Positions 32,011 through 41,292 of a stretch of DNA of 64,000 nt are shown piece after piece (positions within the stretch are counted from its first letter, which is position 1; every line of letters begins with the position of its first letter). The stretch comes from Engraulis encrasicolus. Taxonomy: Eukaryota > Chordata > Actinopteri > Clupeiformes > Engraulidae. The notes under the pieces are model-generated. The model saw only the letters and a program-made list of their open reading frames with translations. It was not told the DNA's origin and made no database searches. The stretch is taken from NCBI RefSeq assembly GCF_034702125.1, contig NC_085872.1, positions 24,714,502 through 24,778,501 on the forward strand, given 5' to 3'. The translations under genes were made by a program, and so were the position numbers.

Positions 32011-35000
32011 TTGTTGTAGGAGATGTTGCTGTGCTTCAGTTAGCTGCTGCAGTGGCCCTGGCGTCTTGGCTTGGTTGAAAACAAGCTGGTTTGGCACGCC
32101 AGGCTGACCAGGGTGCGCCTGCTGCTCCCCTGGCTTGGCTGAGCCAGTCAGACTCTGGAGAATCTATGGTGTGAAACAATGGCAAAACAAAACGCTTACG
32201 TTACATTCAGAAATTGTGTGAAGTAAGACTTTTAGTGACAGCAATAGGATTCAGACTCTTATTTTCATATGTTTGCAAGTGCTTTATAGACAACTGTATT
32301 GCCTATACAGCATTGCGAGTGAAAACAGGTCATACAAGTCAAATGAGGCCAAATTACAAGAAATTGGACTTCTTCTTGGAACTTCAAGTCCATAATCAAG
32401 AAGTTGACATCCAGTTGCTTGTAAATGTAACTTAGCTCTGATTGACACCAACGCTTACATCCCGAGCTTGTGGCCGTACTTACATGTGCAACATTGGAGG
32501 GCCTGTTGGGCTGCGGCACCTCAGCGCTATTAGTGATGTTCCTTAGTGTTCTGGCTGCAGGACTCCATCCCGGTACGCCCTCTGGCCTGTCAGCAGGCAC
32601 CGACCCTGCCCCTCCGGCTCCGGCTCCAGCTGCCTCTGCGGGCACCTGTGCGCCACCAGCCCCCGCCGCCGCCCCAGGAATTACGGGTACGCTGGCACAC
32701 AAGTTGATGAGGCCAGACTCCTTCCCTGGCCGGCGTTTGGCAGTCGCCCCAGGAGGAGGCTGCGGCACTTCAGCGGGCGTCCAGTTTAGATTCCGCTCCT
32801 CCTTCTCCGCACCAGAGTCGTCGGAGTCGTCGAACATCAGTTCGCTTCGTCGCTCCGGCTTGTGGACCGGGCTAGCGGAGCGGGATCTGGAGCGGGACTG
32901 AGAACGCGAGGCTGACCGAGATGAGGAGCGGGGCCGCCGTCTGGGCCGCGGCCGTCTGCGTCTTGCCTTGGGCGAGGCATCGCGGGACGAGGCGCCGCTT
33001 GACCGCCGGCTGCGCGGGGAACGACGGGGGCTGTAGCTGATGTCTGAGCGAGAGCCGCGGCTTTCATACTCGCTTCCTTCATCCTCCTCCTCCTCCTCTT
33101 CTTCCTCCAGGTAGATCAAACGAGGGTGGTACAGCTGCTCATCCTTCCGGGCCTTGTCCTTCACCGTATCCACCACCCATTCTGGAGTAACTATGAGAAT
33201 GCTACTCTCCTTCAAGGCACGCTCATACTTTTCCTTACAAGAACAAAACAGATGACAGATTCGTAAGTTTCATTTAAAATTAGTCATAGGAGTAGGAAAT
33301 GGATCACACTCAATTTTGAATTTTGACACTGAAGAAGGCTCTGTGCAGCCGAAACGTCTGTCATGTCAGTCCCTGCAATGTTAAAATAAGAAGAAAACAA
33401 CAAGGAAGAAAAATTGAGTGCGACCCATTTCCTACTACCAGATTACTTCAGAGAAACACCAACAAGACGGAAGAGCGCGGTGTGTGGAAGATAACTTTTA
33501 AAATTAGTCACACAACAGTTGATGAGAGATCTCCTATCAGTTCATTGGATCCTCACTTAACTATTTCCCCTTCCACATGCAGTTTCACATTAATTTTTAT
33601 ATAAGATTTGGATAATGTGCCTTTATTTGGAACTTTGTGGTATTTAGAGTTGATTCATGAAAACATTAAGGGCAGCAGATATGTATGCCCACATGTCTGA
33701 GAAAAATATTAGCAAGGGAACAAATAAAATAGGATCTGTCTTATTGTGCATGCATTCAACAGTAAAGAATAGTTTAGAAACTGATGAAAGTATTTTTTTA
33801 AGAGCCACAATACATGGCCTTGTCCAATAAACTTGAAATGACCTGAAATGCAGACACCAGAAATTAGGTTCAAACAGCATGTTGTGGCAATGATATAGAC
33901 TTGCCTTCCAAAATACGCCATTTTCCAGTCAATAAAGGCCACATCAGAAACTAGTCAGTTGGGTAGTTGTTGATGGGTCCAATGAGCAACGTCAATATAA
34001 AAAACAAAAAACAATTGAGCAAGATGACATCTTAAGATGATTACCCCCTTTGGCTCTGGCACAATCAGATGGGTGCACTTCTTATTGAGTGACAGCTGAC
34101 AGTCTCCACCGTGGTACGTGATCAAGGCCCAAAGAGTACTGAGATCGTCTGGAAGCTGTGGAAGACAAACATGTATTCAAGAACTGTTCTATAAAACTTT
34201 CTTGCACTCTTGCAATGGAGAGCTAAGGCAACAGGCCAAAGATACGGCAGGGTCTGCAATGTTTTACACTTACCCGCGGAAGACATGCCGTGACGCCAAA
34301 GAATAGCTGGCCCGACTCTGGAGAGAAGCCTGTGACCCTTTAGAAGTTCTGTTAAATTAACAAACTTAGCATGCTTGTATATCATTTTTACCATTAACCA
34401 TAATTGTGCAATATGCCAAAAGTTAAGTATGGGTTCACAAGATCATCTGGATCACAATCAGAACTGACGTAGCATACCTGCAGTACCTGTGTTAATGTAA
34501 GTTGAAAAGAAATAGACCGCAACAATACGTTTATTTCCCAGAAAGTACTTAAATCCAATGCCATTCCAAAAGGATACGGTAGTAAGTCTCCACATCGCAC
34601 GGACAGAATCACCCATGATGGCTGTGTATGGGGGAAAAAAACACGTGTTCAAAATAATATCAAAACAAATACTTGTTTGACTATTGACAGCGACAAAGAC
34701 CATGTACAGCCAGCAGTTACCTTTACAACAGGCAAGTCAAACACTTCTCGGGATTCCCCAACTTCAGGATTATCGCCATCGACAGCAATGATGTGAGTAG
34801 CCAAAGCATTATAGGACACTTCTTTTCCTTTCCCTGCTTTCAAAAGCTGAATGACCTGTGAAGGGTTGAGACAGGATTAGAACTTCTTGGCAGTACATTT
34901 GCTGCTATTCCCAATGTAAAACGCATCACCCTCAAATGACGAAATCAGGATTTAAGATGGCTAGACTCTAGTTGTAATAACATCCGGCATTTACTTTGTA

Positions 35001-35813
35001 TGTAAGAATAAGCTCACAGCCGGTTAGCAAGCTAGCTTAAGTCAACCTGCTGGGTTGCTTGCTATAAACAAAAGTATCACTCTGTAAAAGGCAGGTTATA
35101 CAAAGACACCAAACCGCTTTTGGTGATATAGATAGAGTGGAAACAATGTATTAACACAGTTGCTTTTGTTCTTTACACGTTATGTTGTATAATACTAATT
35201 GCAGTGGGACAAATACATAAACAACTCATGAGGTATACTAGCAAAAGAGATGTGGGGAAACTGTAGGTGAACATGGCTGCTAATGTGAATATATAGCATT
35301 TCACAGCATGATGTCTCTTCGTAATAACAGACACACAACAGAATATCATCATGGCACTTCTTCCTAACGATGGAGCTTATTATCTGTACTTCAATAGCTG
35401 TTCTGGACAAAATAATGATACTTGAAGAGGCAATCGGCCAATGACATCAAATAGCTAAGCTGGCTAAAGTTAGCCCAACATGAACTTGTTAGCAAGCCAG
35501 ACCTCATTTCAGACACTGCACTGCAACACTTCAAAGATAATGATATCGCTAGATGCATGCCTTAACAGGCAATCAAAGCCGCCAAATGACCCTTGCAGGC
35601 ATGACTTATATCAGCAAGAATCATGTCACTTCAATACACACAATGGAGATGGCTAGCAAGTTAGCAAAATTGTTGTGCAGCTACGTAGCAATAACTGGCT
35701 AGCAAGTGAACTCTGCTGTGTTTATTGCTTACCTTCTGGTCAATATCACCAACCACGTAAAATTTCACGTCTTTGAAAAGTTCTTCAGGCACCGTCAACT
35801 CCTCTTCAGACAT
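23552..35813 (-). CDS. paxip1: PAXIP1 (PTIP), complete, 20 coding exons
   Basis: Exons from 5' to 3': 35813-35733, 34855-34721, 34621-34578, 34337-34274, 34155-34045, 33233-32484, 32163-31221, 30412-30318, 30202-30107, 29782-29645, 29407-29286, 28857-28667, 28399-28356, 27814-27750, 27105-27003, 26557-26389, 24721-24621, 24223-24089, 23810-23735, 23631-23552. Joined: 3543 bases, 1180 residues, all phases consistent (human is about 1069). Start [16 protein letters not shown] and end TLDYESY-like YESYPFLT match vertebrate PTIP. BRCT1-2 lie at about 8-183, an acidic then RS-rich linker at 187-265, [10 protein letters not shown] and [11 protein letters not shown] after it, poly-Gln at 410-690, BRCT3-4 at about 711-900 and BRCT5-6 at about 975-1175. 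Known role: nuclear adaptor of the KMT2C/D (MLL3/4) H3K4 methyltransferase complexes that also binds phosphorylated 53BP1 and gamma-H2AX through its BRCT pairs. Confidence 0.95.
23735..23810 (-). CDS. paxip1: paxip1 exon 19, BRCT6
   Basis: Encodes [20 protein letters not shown] and FLKNI. Acceptor TTTCCAG, donor ATTG|GTAAGC, phase 1. Confidence 0.93.
24089..24223 (-). CDS. paxip1: paxip1 exon 18, BRCT6
   Basis: Encodes [20 protein letters not shown] and [20 protein letters not shown]. Acceptor CTCCAG, donor CAAA|GTAAGT. Confidence 0.95.
24577..24616. repeat. (GT)n(GC)n tract at a paxip1 donor
   Basis: Alternating purine-pyrimidine sequence starts 4 bases from the exon 17 donor. On the transcript strand it reads GTCTGCGCGCGC then (AC)n. 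Confidence 0.95.
24621..24721 (-). CDS. paxip1: paxip1 exon 17, BRCT5 end
   Basis: Encodes [20 protein letters not shown] and [13 protein letters not shown]. Donor TTCAAG|GTCTGC is followed at once by (GC)n(AC)n. Confidence 0.95.
24861..24994. repeat. near-perfect 134-bp hairpin in paxip1 intron 16
   Basis: AAAAGAAGGAAGGTCCGCAC at the left is the exact inverted copy of the right end. The arms run about 60 bases with only two mismatches, meeting at ATGCAAGATTGCAT. The arms contain CGAAACGTTGTGTTAATAAA, which resembles the CCGAAACGTC part of the hammerhead-like repeats. Confidence 0.9.
25535..25914. mobile_element. TTAA-flanked MITE in paxip1 intron 16
   Basis: TTAAAGGAGC and GCCAATTTCAA at the left pair with TTGAAATTGGC and ACCCTTTAA at the right. 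Both ends are bounded by TTAA, the piggyBac-type target. No transposase. Confidence 0.65.
26067..26351. mobile_element. MITE with GACGCCGGC / GCCGGCGTC ends
   Basis: AGACGCCGGCATTATACGTA at the left is inverted in TACGTATGACGCCGGCGTCA at the right. The interior is a set of TCATAA/TTATGAC repeats. It lies in intron 16, 38 bases from exon 16. Confidence 0.8.
26389..26557 (-). CDS. paxip1: paxip1 exon 16, BRCT5
   Basis: Encodes [20 protein letters not shown] through [17 protein letters not shown]. The donor GTCG|GTATGA is chosen because only it (phase 1) joins exon 17 as [11 protein letters not shown]. An insertion-derived element lies 38 bases downstream in the intron. Confidence 0.92.
26895..26923. 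repeat. (ATT)n microsatellite
   Basis: About nine TTA/ATT units, pure, in a paxip1 intron. Confidence 0.95.
27003..27105 (-). CDS. paxip1: paxip1 exon 15, BRCT5 start
   Basis: Encodes [20 protein letters not shown] and [14 protein letters not shown], matching PPPTKKL and VLFTGFEPVQVQQYIKK of human. Confidence 0.93.
27750..27814 (-). CDS. paxip1: paxip1 exon 14 (65 bp)
   Basis: Encodes [20 protein letters not shown] in the BRCT4-5 linker. Acceptor GTCCAG, donor CCCAA|GTGAGT, phase 2. Confidence 0.82.
27843..28214. mobile_element. TTAA MITE, copy 1 (AGGGACACTGTGCA ends)
   Basis: TTAAAGGGACACTGTGCA begins it and CAGTTTCCCTTTAA ends it. A second copy at 55713-56075 matches along its length in reverse order, including AAAAGGGGGATCTTCTCC and the CCACCACC run. 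TTAA at both ends suggests a piggyBac-type transposase. Confidence 0.8.
28356..28399 (-). CDS. paxip1: paxip1 exon 13 (44 bp)
   Basis: Encodes [14 protein letters not shown], corresponding to human DAWRVPLKVSAELL. Acceptor TTTCCAG, donor GCA|GTAAGT. Confidence 0.88.
28667..28857 (-). CDS. paxip1: paxip1 exon 12, BRCT4 end
   Basis: Encodes [20 protein letters not shown] and [20 protein letters not shown], near-identical to human through the BRCT4 Trp. It ends HIHNLLG, phase 1. Confidence 0.95.
29286..29407 (-). CDS. paxip1: paxip1 exon 11, BRCT4
   Basis: Encodes [20 protein letters not shown] and [20 protein letters not shown]. Donor AAACA|GTAAGT, phase 2. Confidence 0.95.
29645..29782 (-). 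CDS. paxip1: paxip1 exon 10, BRCT3 end / BRCT4 linker
   Basis: Encodes [20 protein letters not shown] and [23 protein letters not shown] is the conserved BRCT tryptophan. Donor CAGCAT|GTAAGG. Confidence 0.95.
29831..29890. repeat. (CA)30 microsatellite
   Basis: Pure CA run in the paxip1 intron between exons 9 and 10. Confidence 0.98.
30107..30202 (-). CDS. paxip1: paxip1 exon 9, BRCT3
   Basis: Encodes [20 protein letters not shown] and [12 protein letters not shown]. Acceptor CCTGCAG, donor TTCAG|GTAGGT. Confidence 0.95.
30318..30412 (-). CDS. paxip1: paxip1 exon 8, BRCT3 start
   Basis: Encodes [20 protein letters not shown] and [11 protein letters not shown], as in human [20 protein letters not shown]. 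Confidence 0.95.
30673..31049. mobile_element. hAT-type MITE (TAGGGCTGCAAC ends)
   Basis: TAGGGCTGCAACTAACGATT and AATCGTTGCAGCCCTA are inverted ends. The flanks GACGTCAT (30665-30672) and GACATCAT (31050-31057) are an 8-bp duplication with one mismatch. It is in paxip1 intron 7, and its AGTCGACTAATCG motifs recur inside. Confidence 0.85.
31221..32163 (-). CDS. paxip1: paxip1 exon 7, glutamine-rich
   Basis: 943 bases, mostly CAG/CAA Gln codons with His, Met, Pro and Leu interruptions. It starts [15 protein letters not shown] and ends [11 protein letters not shown]. The CTG/CAG runs make allele length variation likely. Donor GAAA|GTAAGA, phase 1. Confidence 0.93.
32484..33233 (-). CDS. paxip1: paxip1 exon 6, BRCT2 end plus acidic/RS linker
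   Basis: 250 codons. It starts [20 protein letters not shown] (end of BRCT2), then an E/D run, then an Arg/Ser-rich tract with [18 protein letters not shown]. The conserved [20 protein letters not shown] and WTPAEVPQ follow, then a linker ending [11 protein letters not shown] and NRPSNVAH. The RS tract has no counterpart in the mammalian protein as I recall it. Confidence 0.93.
33287..33496 (+). mobile_element. 210-bp insertion with hammerhead-like core and 14-bp TSD
   Basis: TTTAAAATTAGTCA is present at 33273-33286 and 33497-33510. Inside: CTGAAGA, AGGCTCTGTGCAGCC, GAAAC (33330-33357). CACTCAATTTT before the core is the inverse of AAAATTGAGTG after it, and TAGGAAATGG pairs with CCATTTCCTA further out. 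Located in paxip1 intron 5. Confidence 0.65.
34045..34155 (-). CDS. paxip1: paxip1 exon 5, BRCT2
   Basis: Encodes [20 protein letters not shown] and [17 protein letters not shown], with the GG turn and CTHLIV strand typical of BRCT folds. Confidence 0.95.
34274..34337 (-). CDS. paxip1: paxip1 exon 4, BRCT2 start
   Basis: Encodes [20 protein letters not shown] and R. The acceptor is CTAAAG|GGTCAC. A nearby CACAG|GCTTC acceptor was not used because it breaks the frame with exon 3. Donor CGCGG|GTAAGT. Confidence 0.9.
34578..34621 (-). CDS. paxip1: paxip1 exon 3, BRCT1 Trp helix
   Basis: A 44-base exon: [15 protein letters not shown]. Donor CTACC|GTATCC, phase 2. Chosen because it joins exon 4 to give [11 protein letters not shown], matching LLPVNGFSPES of human. 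Confidence 0.9.
34721..34855 (-). CDS. paxip1: paxip1 exon 2, BRCT1
   Basis: Encodes [20 protein letters not shown], then [20 protein letters not shown] and LPVVK. Acceptor CACAG, donor AAAG|GTAACT. Confidence 0.95.
35733..35813 (-). CDS. paxip1: paxip1 exon 1, start codon
   Basis: ATG at 35813-35811; encodes [20 protein letters not shown] and VGDIDQK, nearly identical to other vertebrate PTIPs. Donor CAGAAG|GTAAGC, phase 0. Confidence 0.95.
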
Positions 35814-36133
35814 TGTAATGTAGTTTTAAAGCGATGATACTCATTTATATTGCTTAGTATCACCCTGTCTTCAATGAACTCGCATCAATTCGGTGCCCTC
35901 AAAGTGCAATCTCCTAAGCGCCAAATACTACGCGGGCTTTGGAAGCCTACATTTCGCCCTCAGGAGGGGGGGTAAAACAGAGGGCTATTACTACATTCAT
36001 AGTTTGAAGCAATTTTGAACAAATGTAATGTGTATACATTCTTCATACTTTCAAAATATAATTTTCTGCTATACAATTTGCTGTTATAGTGTTTTCATAA
36101 TCGTTATACTTGCAGAAAATATATAAGATGCTG
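35814..36133 (-). promoter_or_regulatory. paxip1: paxip1 5' UTR and proximal promoter (inferred)
   Basis: The sequence upstream of the start codon is bounded by the MITE at 36134. There is no obvious TATA box at a sensible place and only a short GC-richer patch near 35880-35980. The transcription start is not determinable here. Confidence 0.4.
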
Positions 36134-37283
36134 GGGGCGTATTACAGAAACTTCCTATCTTGAAAATCTTATCTTATCTGTCTAGTTACCGCGGCAACGG
36201 CACTTTAGGACCGAATTTAGGAAAAGCGTATTACAGAACAGCGTTTCCTAAGTTGTTTTGCGCATCCTATCTTAAGTTAAGAAAGGGGTATTACAGAAGC
36301 ATCCTAACTTCGAAAAATCCCAAATAATTGGTCCTAACTTTAGGACAGCCACCCAGCTGTCCTAATTCCAGTTATCCATTGATTTGTTAGCCAAAATGTA
36401 GCTGGTGTTTATCACCATTTCCCACGCTCAGCTTGCTTGCTGTTTCAGCCAGAGCTAACAGACTGTTACAGTGAAGTCTATCCGGGAAAACAACGCAATT
36501 GTGAACGGATGAAATGTTAATTAAATTAGGCTATATTGACTGACCCAAACGATGTGTGAAGTGCAGAGTTGATGATAAATATACCCGACTTCGATGTGAA
36601 GTCCAATAGGCCTATCAATGACAGCCGACCATGGGTCAAGCCAAGTCGGCTAATTGTCATTTATTTATAGCCTATACATGCGCTGGTCATACAAAGACAT
36701 TTCATGAAATTACGTCTTAACTGTTTTGCGTGCATTCGCTTGGAAAAACAAAGCATAGGGATGAAAATATGGAAAATGGGAAGCTTTTATTGGGACTGAA
36801 ACCACAATGCATTTGGTCAACTTGAGGTTGCAGGCAGCGAGAGTGACCTAATTTCGTCCTCACAGATGTTGCTGTATTATAAATCCGTTCGGTGGAACGT
36901 CACTAATAAGTGCGTTATTTAAAAGTAATGAGCTTAAAAAGTTTAGCGAAATATTTACGTCCTCTTCCTCTCTGGTTTGGTATCACGCAGACCGCGAGAT
37001 GCAGCAGCAGTCAAATCTGTGTATTCTAGCTTGCGTCGCACTACTGTTGCTAGGTAGCGGTGCATTTGTTGTCAGGTAACAGACATAAAATGTAGATTGT
37101 CGATGTTTAGATCGCTACTTTAGGATTCCTAACTCAAGATAAGATAGGATTTCCAAAGATAAGATAAGAATCCTAAATTAAGTTAGGATTTGTTTCTGTA
37201 ATACCAAACTGGAAAAAATCTTATCTCAAGTCAAAAGTTAAGATAGGACGACTGAAGATAGGAAGTTTTCTGTAATACGCCCC
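36134..37283. mobile_element. PIF/Harbinger-like non-autonomous element, 1150 bp
   Basis: GGGGCGTATTACAGAAACTT and the inverted TTTTCTGTAATACGCCCC bound the block, with CTG directly repeated at 36131-36133 and 37284-37286. Further GTATTACAGAA / TTCTGTAATAC copies sit inside each end (36228, 36288, 37190). No transposase ORF is visible. The superfamily is inferred from the 3-bp TSD and G-rich ends. Confidence 0.7.
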
Positions 37284-37286
37284 CTG

Positions 37287-38087
37287 ACCTTACTCCCCCG
37301 TCAACGGAAGTCCGATGTTCTATTTACAGGAGGAGAATCTTCCTTCCGGTTCGGACAACTGGGGGCACTCACAGCCCTTCCTAGAGAACATCTGTGGGGC
37401 AATCTCTTTGGGGCAATCATATCTATGTGCCAGAGTCATTTGTTGTGCGGGGATGTCTGAAAGTAACTGCTTAGTTACAGCTAACATATTTGGCCTTATT
37501 TGGCACGTGGTCCACCTTCATCTACCTCCCTAATCCCCTGCCCAATGCATTGGGTTTTGGTAGCTCCCAGGGGTAGGCTGTTTCAGAAAGCAGCTTTAGG
37601 GTTAATAAATAAGCAGAGTTAGAATATTTGTAATAGCCTATATTGTGGCTGTGAACTATTTTCAATACTATTCTGTCCTACTTCCCTTACATACTGTAGT
37701 AGGCTACATACAAAGGTTGACTGAACTAAAAAAAAAAAAAAATTGAAAATTAAGTTGGACACCTTGCAATATCCAAAGGAAAGTGATGAAATTAATGTTT
37801 GACATACACATAAAGAGTCTATGGCGGGCTAAATCAGGCCTATGTTCCTGTCAGGGTTTTCACAGTTGTTAATGTTTCATGAATATGACCATATAGTACA
37901 GTGTAATAATGCATGAAAACAAGTCATTTTGGAAAATGGCAGTCATATTGAATTCTGGGCAAAGTTTGTTGTGGCCTTATGTTTTAATTTCTTCCAATAG
38001 GCCTTCTGGTCAGTAATCCTCAGAGAAAAGTTTGGTAGGACGAAAGGCCTAATTTTCCCACCTGATGACCTGCCTATCTTCAGTCTA
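37287..38087. other. intergenic, nothing recognised
   Basis: Anonymous AT-rich sequence with a short poly-A run near 37728. No convincing exons or repeats. Confidence 0.6.
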
Positions 38088-38744
38088 ATCTCAAGTTTGA
38101 CAAATATGTTGTCACTCTTTGCCTAACCTAGCCTATAGCCTATTGGTAGGACATCTGAGAGCAGAGAGGAAACTGGAAGGAGAGAGATGGGAGAGGCGCA
38201 GCACAGGACTCAAGCCAGATTCTTGCTCTTGGGCAGATGCATGGTAAGCTGTCCCTGCTTCAATGTGGTCACTTGTCTGTGACATACGAAGAATGATGTC
38301 ATTATAGAACTCTATGATGTGTCAAATAGAGATGATTCTAAAACCTCACCTGAGCCTAAAGATACTCATTTAGCAGCAGGACACTGCAGAGGTCAGTTGG
38401 ATTCTTGTTTGCTCCTGGATATTCACACACGGCTCAGTTAATATGGAACTCAGATGGACAGCAAAACTGCGGTGCTGGATCATCACAATGCTGTGAGTAC
38501 ATGAAAATCAACACAGCATTTTCATCTAAGCAGACTAAGTGTAGGATTTTTTTGTTAAGCTCAACTTTAACATGAGGACACAAGACTGAATAACTTTTAA
38601 ATGGCTGTCACAAAACAATATGACTTACTATTTCTGGTGGAGAGTTAGAGGAGTCAACCTAACATGAAGGCTCCCCCAAGCTTTTACACCTTAAGTTAAT
38701 GCACTTTGCCTTTGTAGGACAGTGTTATGTTACACTGTCACATT

Positions 38745-39180
38745 ACATTATTCTCTGGAATTGGCTGGTCCGGGCGACTGAGTCGATGTGGTTGGAGAAT
38801 GACAGCTCATCATCAATCATGACGGCAAGGTTTCTTGCAACTTTGTTTGGGGTCACAGTGGCGGAGCCCCATCTTGAGGTTGATGTTGTGTGACAGAGTG
38901 ACTCTGTAGCTTGGTCCACTGGGAGCTCTGTCTTGGACAGGTTCAGCTCTAGATGATGGTCCTTCATCCATGTTGACAAGTCGGTGAGGTAAGCTGAGAT
39001 GTGTGTTGAAACCATGGAGTCCTCTGGATGAAACGACAGGTACATCTTGGTGTCATGAGCCGCACGTTGCCTTTGTACTAGTTCATGATAGTTGTACCAA
39101 GGTGTGATAGGCCAAAAATGTATAACATTTGACTTCCACTTTACTGGCAAACAAGATCACCTGGACCAAGTAGTTAAAAA
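38745..39180 (-). pseudogene. L2-type LINE reverse-transcriptase remnant (unit A)
   Basis: The - strand encodes LSTWMKDHHLELNLSKTELP and SFSNHIDSVARTSQF with short frames between. These are hallmarks of fish L2/CR1-like RT C-terminal sequence. It is fragmentary and non-functional. Confidence 0.8.
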
Positions 39181-39200
39181 TGACAGTGATACACAGTCAT

Positions 39201-39201
<1 letters not shown>

Positions 39202-39263
<62 letters not shown>

Positions 39264-39298
39264 GCACGCACACGCACACACACAAACACACACACACA
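39202..39298. repeat. (CA)n microsatellite, unit A
   Basis: CA run with CG interruptions. The positional equivalent in unit B is 49731-49884. Confidence 0.97.
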
Positions 39299-39364
39299 TG
39301 TGTTCTTGAGCTCCTACACCATACAGCCCAATGTGCCATCATTTGGACTGACACAAACACCTTC

Positions 39365-40140
39365 TGTTCTGCCCCCAGTTTTAAACTGATGAAAAGAGAA
39401 GCTTAAGTTGTAAGTTGAATGTTTGTTGGTATAATTTGCTGGTATGTCGGGGTGCTTAATGCAGAGTTGCTTGTGCTCTTATTTTGACGTGGGGTCCTGG
39501 TTGCGTGTGCCCGTTTCTATGGCAGCAGTGACAAACTCTTGGGAATGAATGAAATGTTGCTAAGAATCAACACGTAACTTAATGAATGCCGAAGATAATG
39601 CCGGTAACTTCATTTCACTTTGTACCGGAGTACACTTATGTCCGCTCTAAGGCAGCAATGTCTGTAAGTGTTTTTTAAGATTATAATACCTACCTGTTCG
39701 TATTGATTGTGTCAACGTTAGTGAACTTTATGGGTGCTTTTCTCTGTGTCATCGTAACCTAATTTAGCTAACCGTTATGATGCTGACGTTCGTCTCATAT
39801 TTATAACAACGCATACCTTCTTATTCTGTTCTCATCATCGCTTGATATTACAATTTTGAACAACGTGAATATGTGTTTAATCTATTGTAGCGTGCTGAAG
39901 TAGGATAAGTAACACTTCATTTATTTTCTCGTGTAGATGGCTTGCTAGCACAATTGTTGTTACAGTGCAGTGCCCTATGGTTTAGGCAGACGCCTAATAA
40001 GTGGTTTTCATTGTTTGTTTACAGTTTCACACGTTGTTTTCGACCAAATAAATACCACGTTGGAAGAAAAACGAGTTTAGCTGCCTGTCAAGTCTGTGTA
40101 CGCTCCACTGCTGTGCTAACACTCAGATAAGGACAGAACA
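39365..40140 (+). repeat. 5' LTR of the BEL/Pao element (776 bp)
   Basis: It begins TGTTCTGCCCCCAG and ends GGACAGAACA (TG...CA). It differs from the 3' LTR by GACAAAC versus GATAAAC, GCTAAG versus GCGAAG, and a 4-base indel near 39570. Confidence 0.93.
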
Positions 40141-40435
40141 GTGAAAAGACAACTAGCAAGGAGCAACGGATAATATTAGAACTCCAGTATGCCGTCGTCA
40201 CGCCCCTCGTCTCCACCTCCATCGGTCCACTCAAGAGCAATAGTGTCCGGCTGCGTCCTGCGTCCACTAAAGACACGCCCACCTCTCGCTCGAGACACGC
40301 CCTCTCGAGACACGCCTACCGGTAGTGGCAGGAAACAGGATTTAGCGCCGCCATACGAATGCAAACAGTGAATAAAAGTTGTTAAACGGTATTTCATATA
40401 ATGATGAGATACTGAGAACCTCAGCTGATGAGAGC

Positions 40436-41292
40436 TGAGAACCTCAGCTTTCCATAACTGAAAACGGCATTTTCCTAGCATCTACCAATCCGAAGGTAGC
40501 CTACTTTAAGTGCGGGGTTACTTTTCTAAAGATAGCGTTTTGTTTCCTTGGAAACGGAACAGAGATGAAGCCAGACAGACTGACGAAGCGATAAAACAAT
40601 GTATGTCATTTGACTCGGTTTTGCATTATTATGGATGCATTTCTAATCTTGACATTCTAATGAACAATCTGTGCGAGTTTCAAAATGCGTTTTTATGGAA
40701 CATGGGAGTAAAATGTGTTAACAGTACGCCCGTCTGGGATTTGTTAGCTAGTCCGCTAGTTAGCTAGCAAGTAAATAGATATTACAATCGATCTGTCTCA
40801 ATGGCCCAAACATACACAAAGGAACACCAGGATTTGGATGTTTAATATCAGCAATTTGTCAAAGCAAAACATTTTGAAAACATTCACAGACCAGTTCATT
40901 ATATCCACAGCCTTGAGTGTCGGCAAATCTTCCCACTTTTGACACATGATGTAGTGTAGAGCTAGCACTTGCTAGCTAACTAGCGGGCCAGCTATTTTAA
41001 CAAATCCCAGACGGGATGTAAACACATTTACTCCCATATCACATAAAAACACATTATGAAATTCGCATAGATTGTCCATTAACATGTCAAGATTAGAAAT
41101 GCATCCATAATAGTGCAAAATTCTAGAATCTCTCTGGTCAAATAGCGTGTGCGTAACACATAAACCGCGTCCGTTTCCAAGGAAACAAAACGCTATCTTT
41201 AGAAAAGTAATTCCGCACTTAAAGTAGGCTACCTTCGGATTGGTAGCTGCTAGGAAAATACCGCTTTCAGTTATGGAAAGCTGAGGTTCTCA
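40436..41292. repeat. large imperfect inverted repeat (foldback) in the BEL leader
   Basis: Arms at 40436-40770 and about 40965-41292. TGAGAACCTCAGCTTTCCAT at the left is the inverse of ATGGAAAGCTGAGGTTCTCA at the right. The spacer is about 195 bases. Arms diverge near 40560-40615, where one side carries different sequence. Confidence 0.85.

Noticed and set aside
34274..34330. Acceptor CACAG|GCTTC for paxip1 exon 4
   Set aside because: It needs a phase 1 donor, and none suitable exists upstream; CTAAAG|GGTCAC fits the CTACC donor and restores [11 protein letters not shown].
39942..40130. 62-codon ORF duplicated at 45550-45738
   Set aside because: It lies inside the LTRs and is duplicated only because the LTRs are; no protein family is recognisable.
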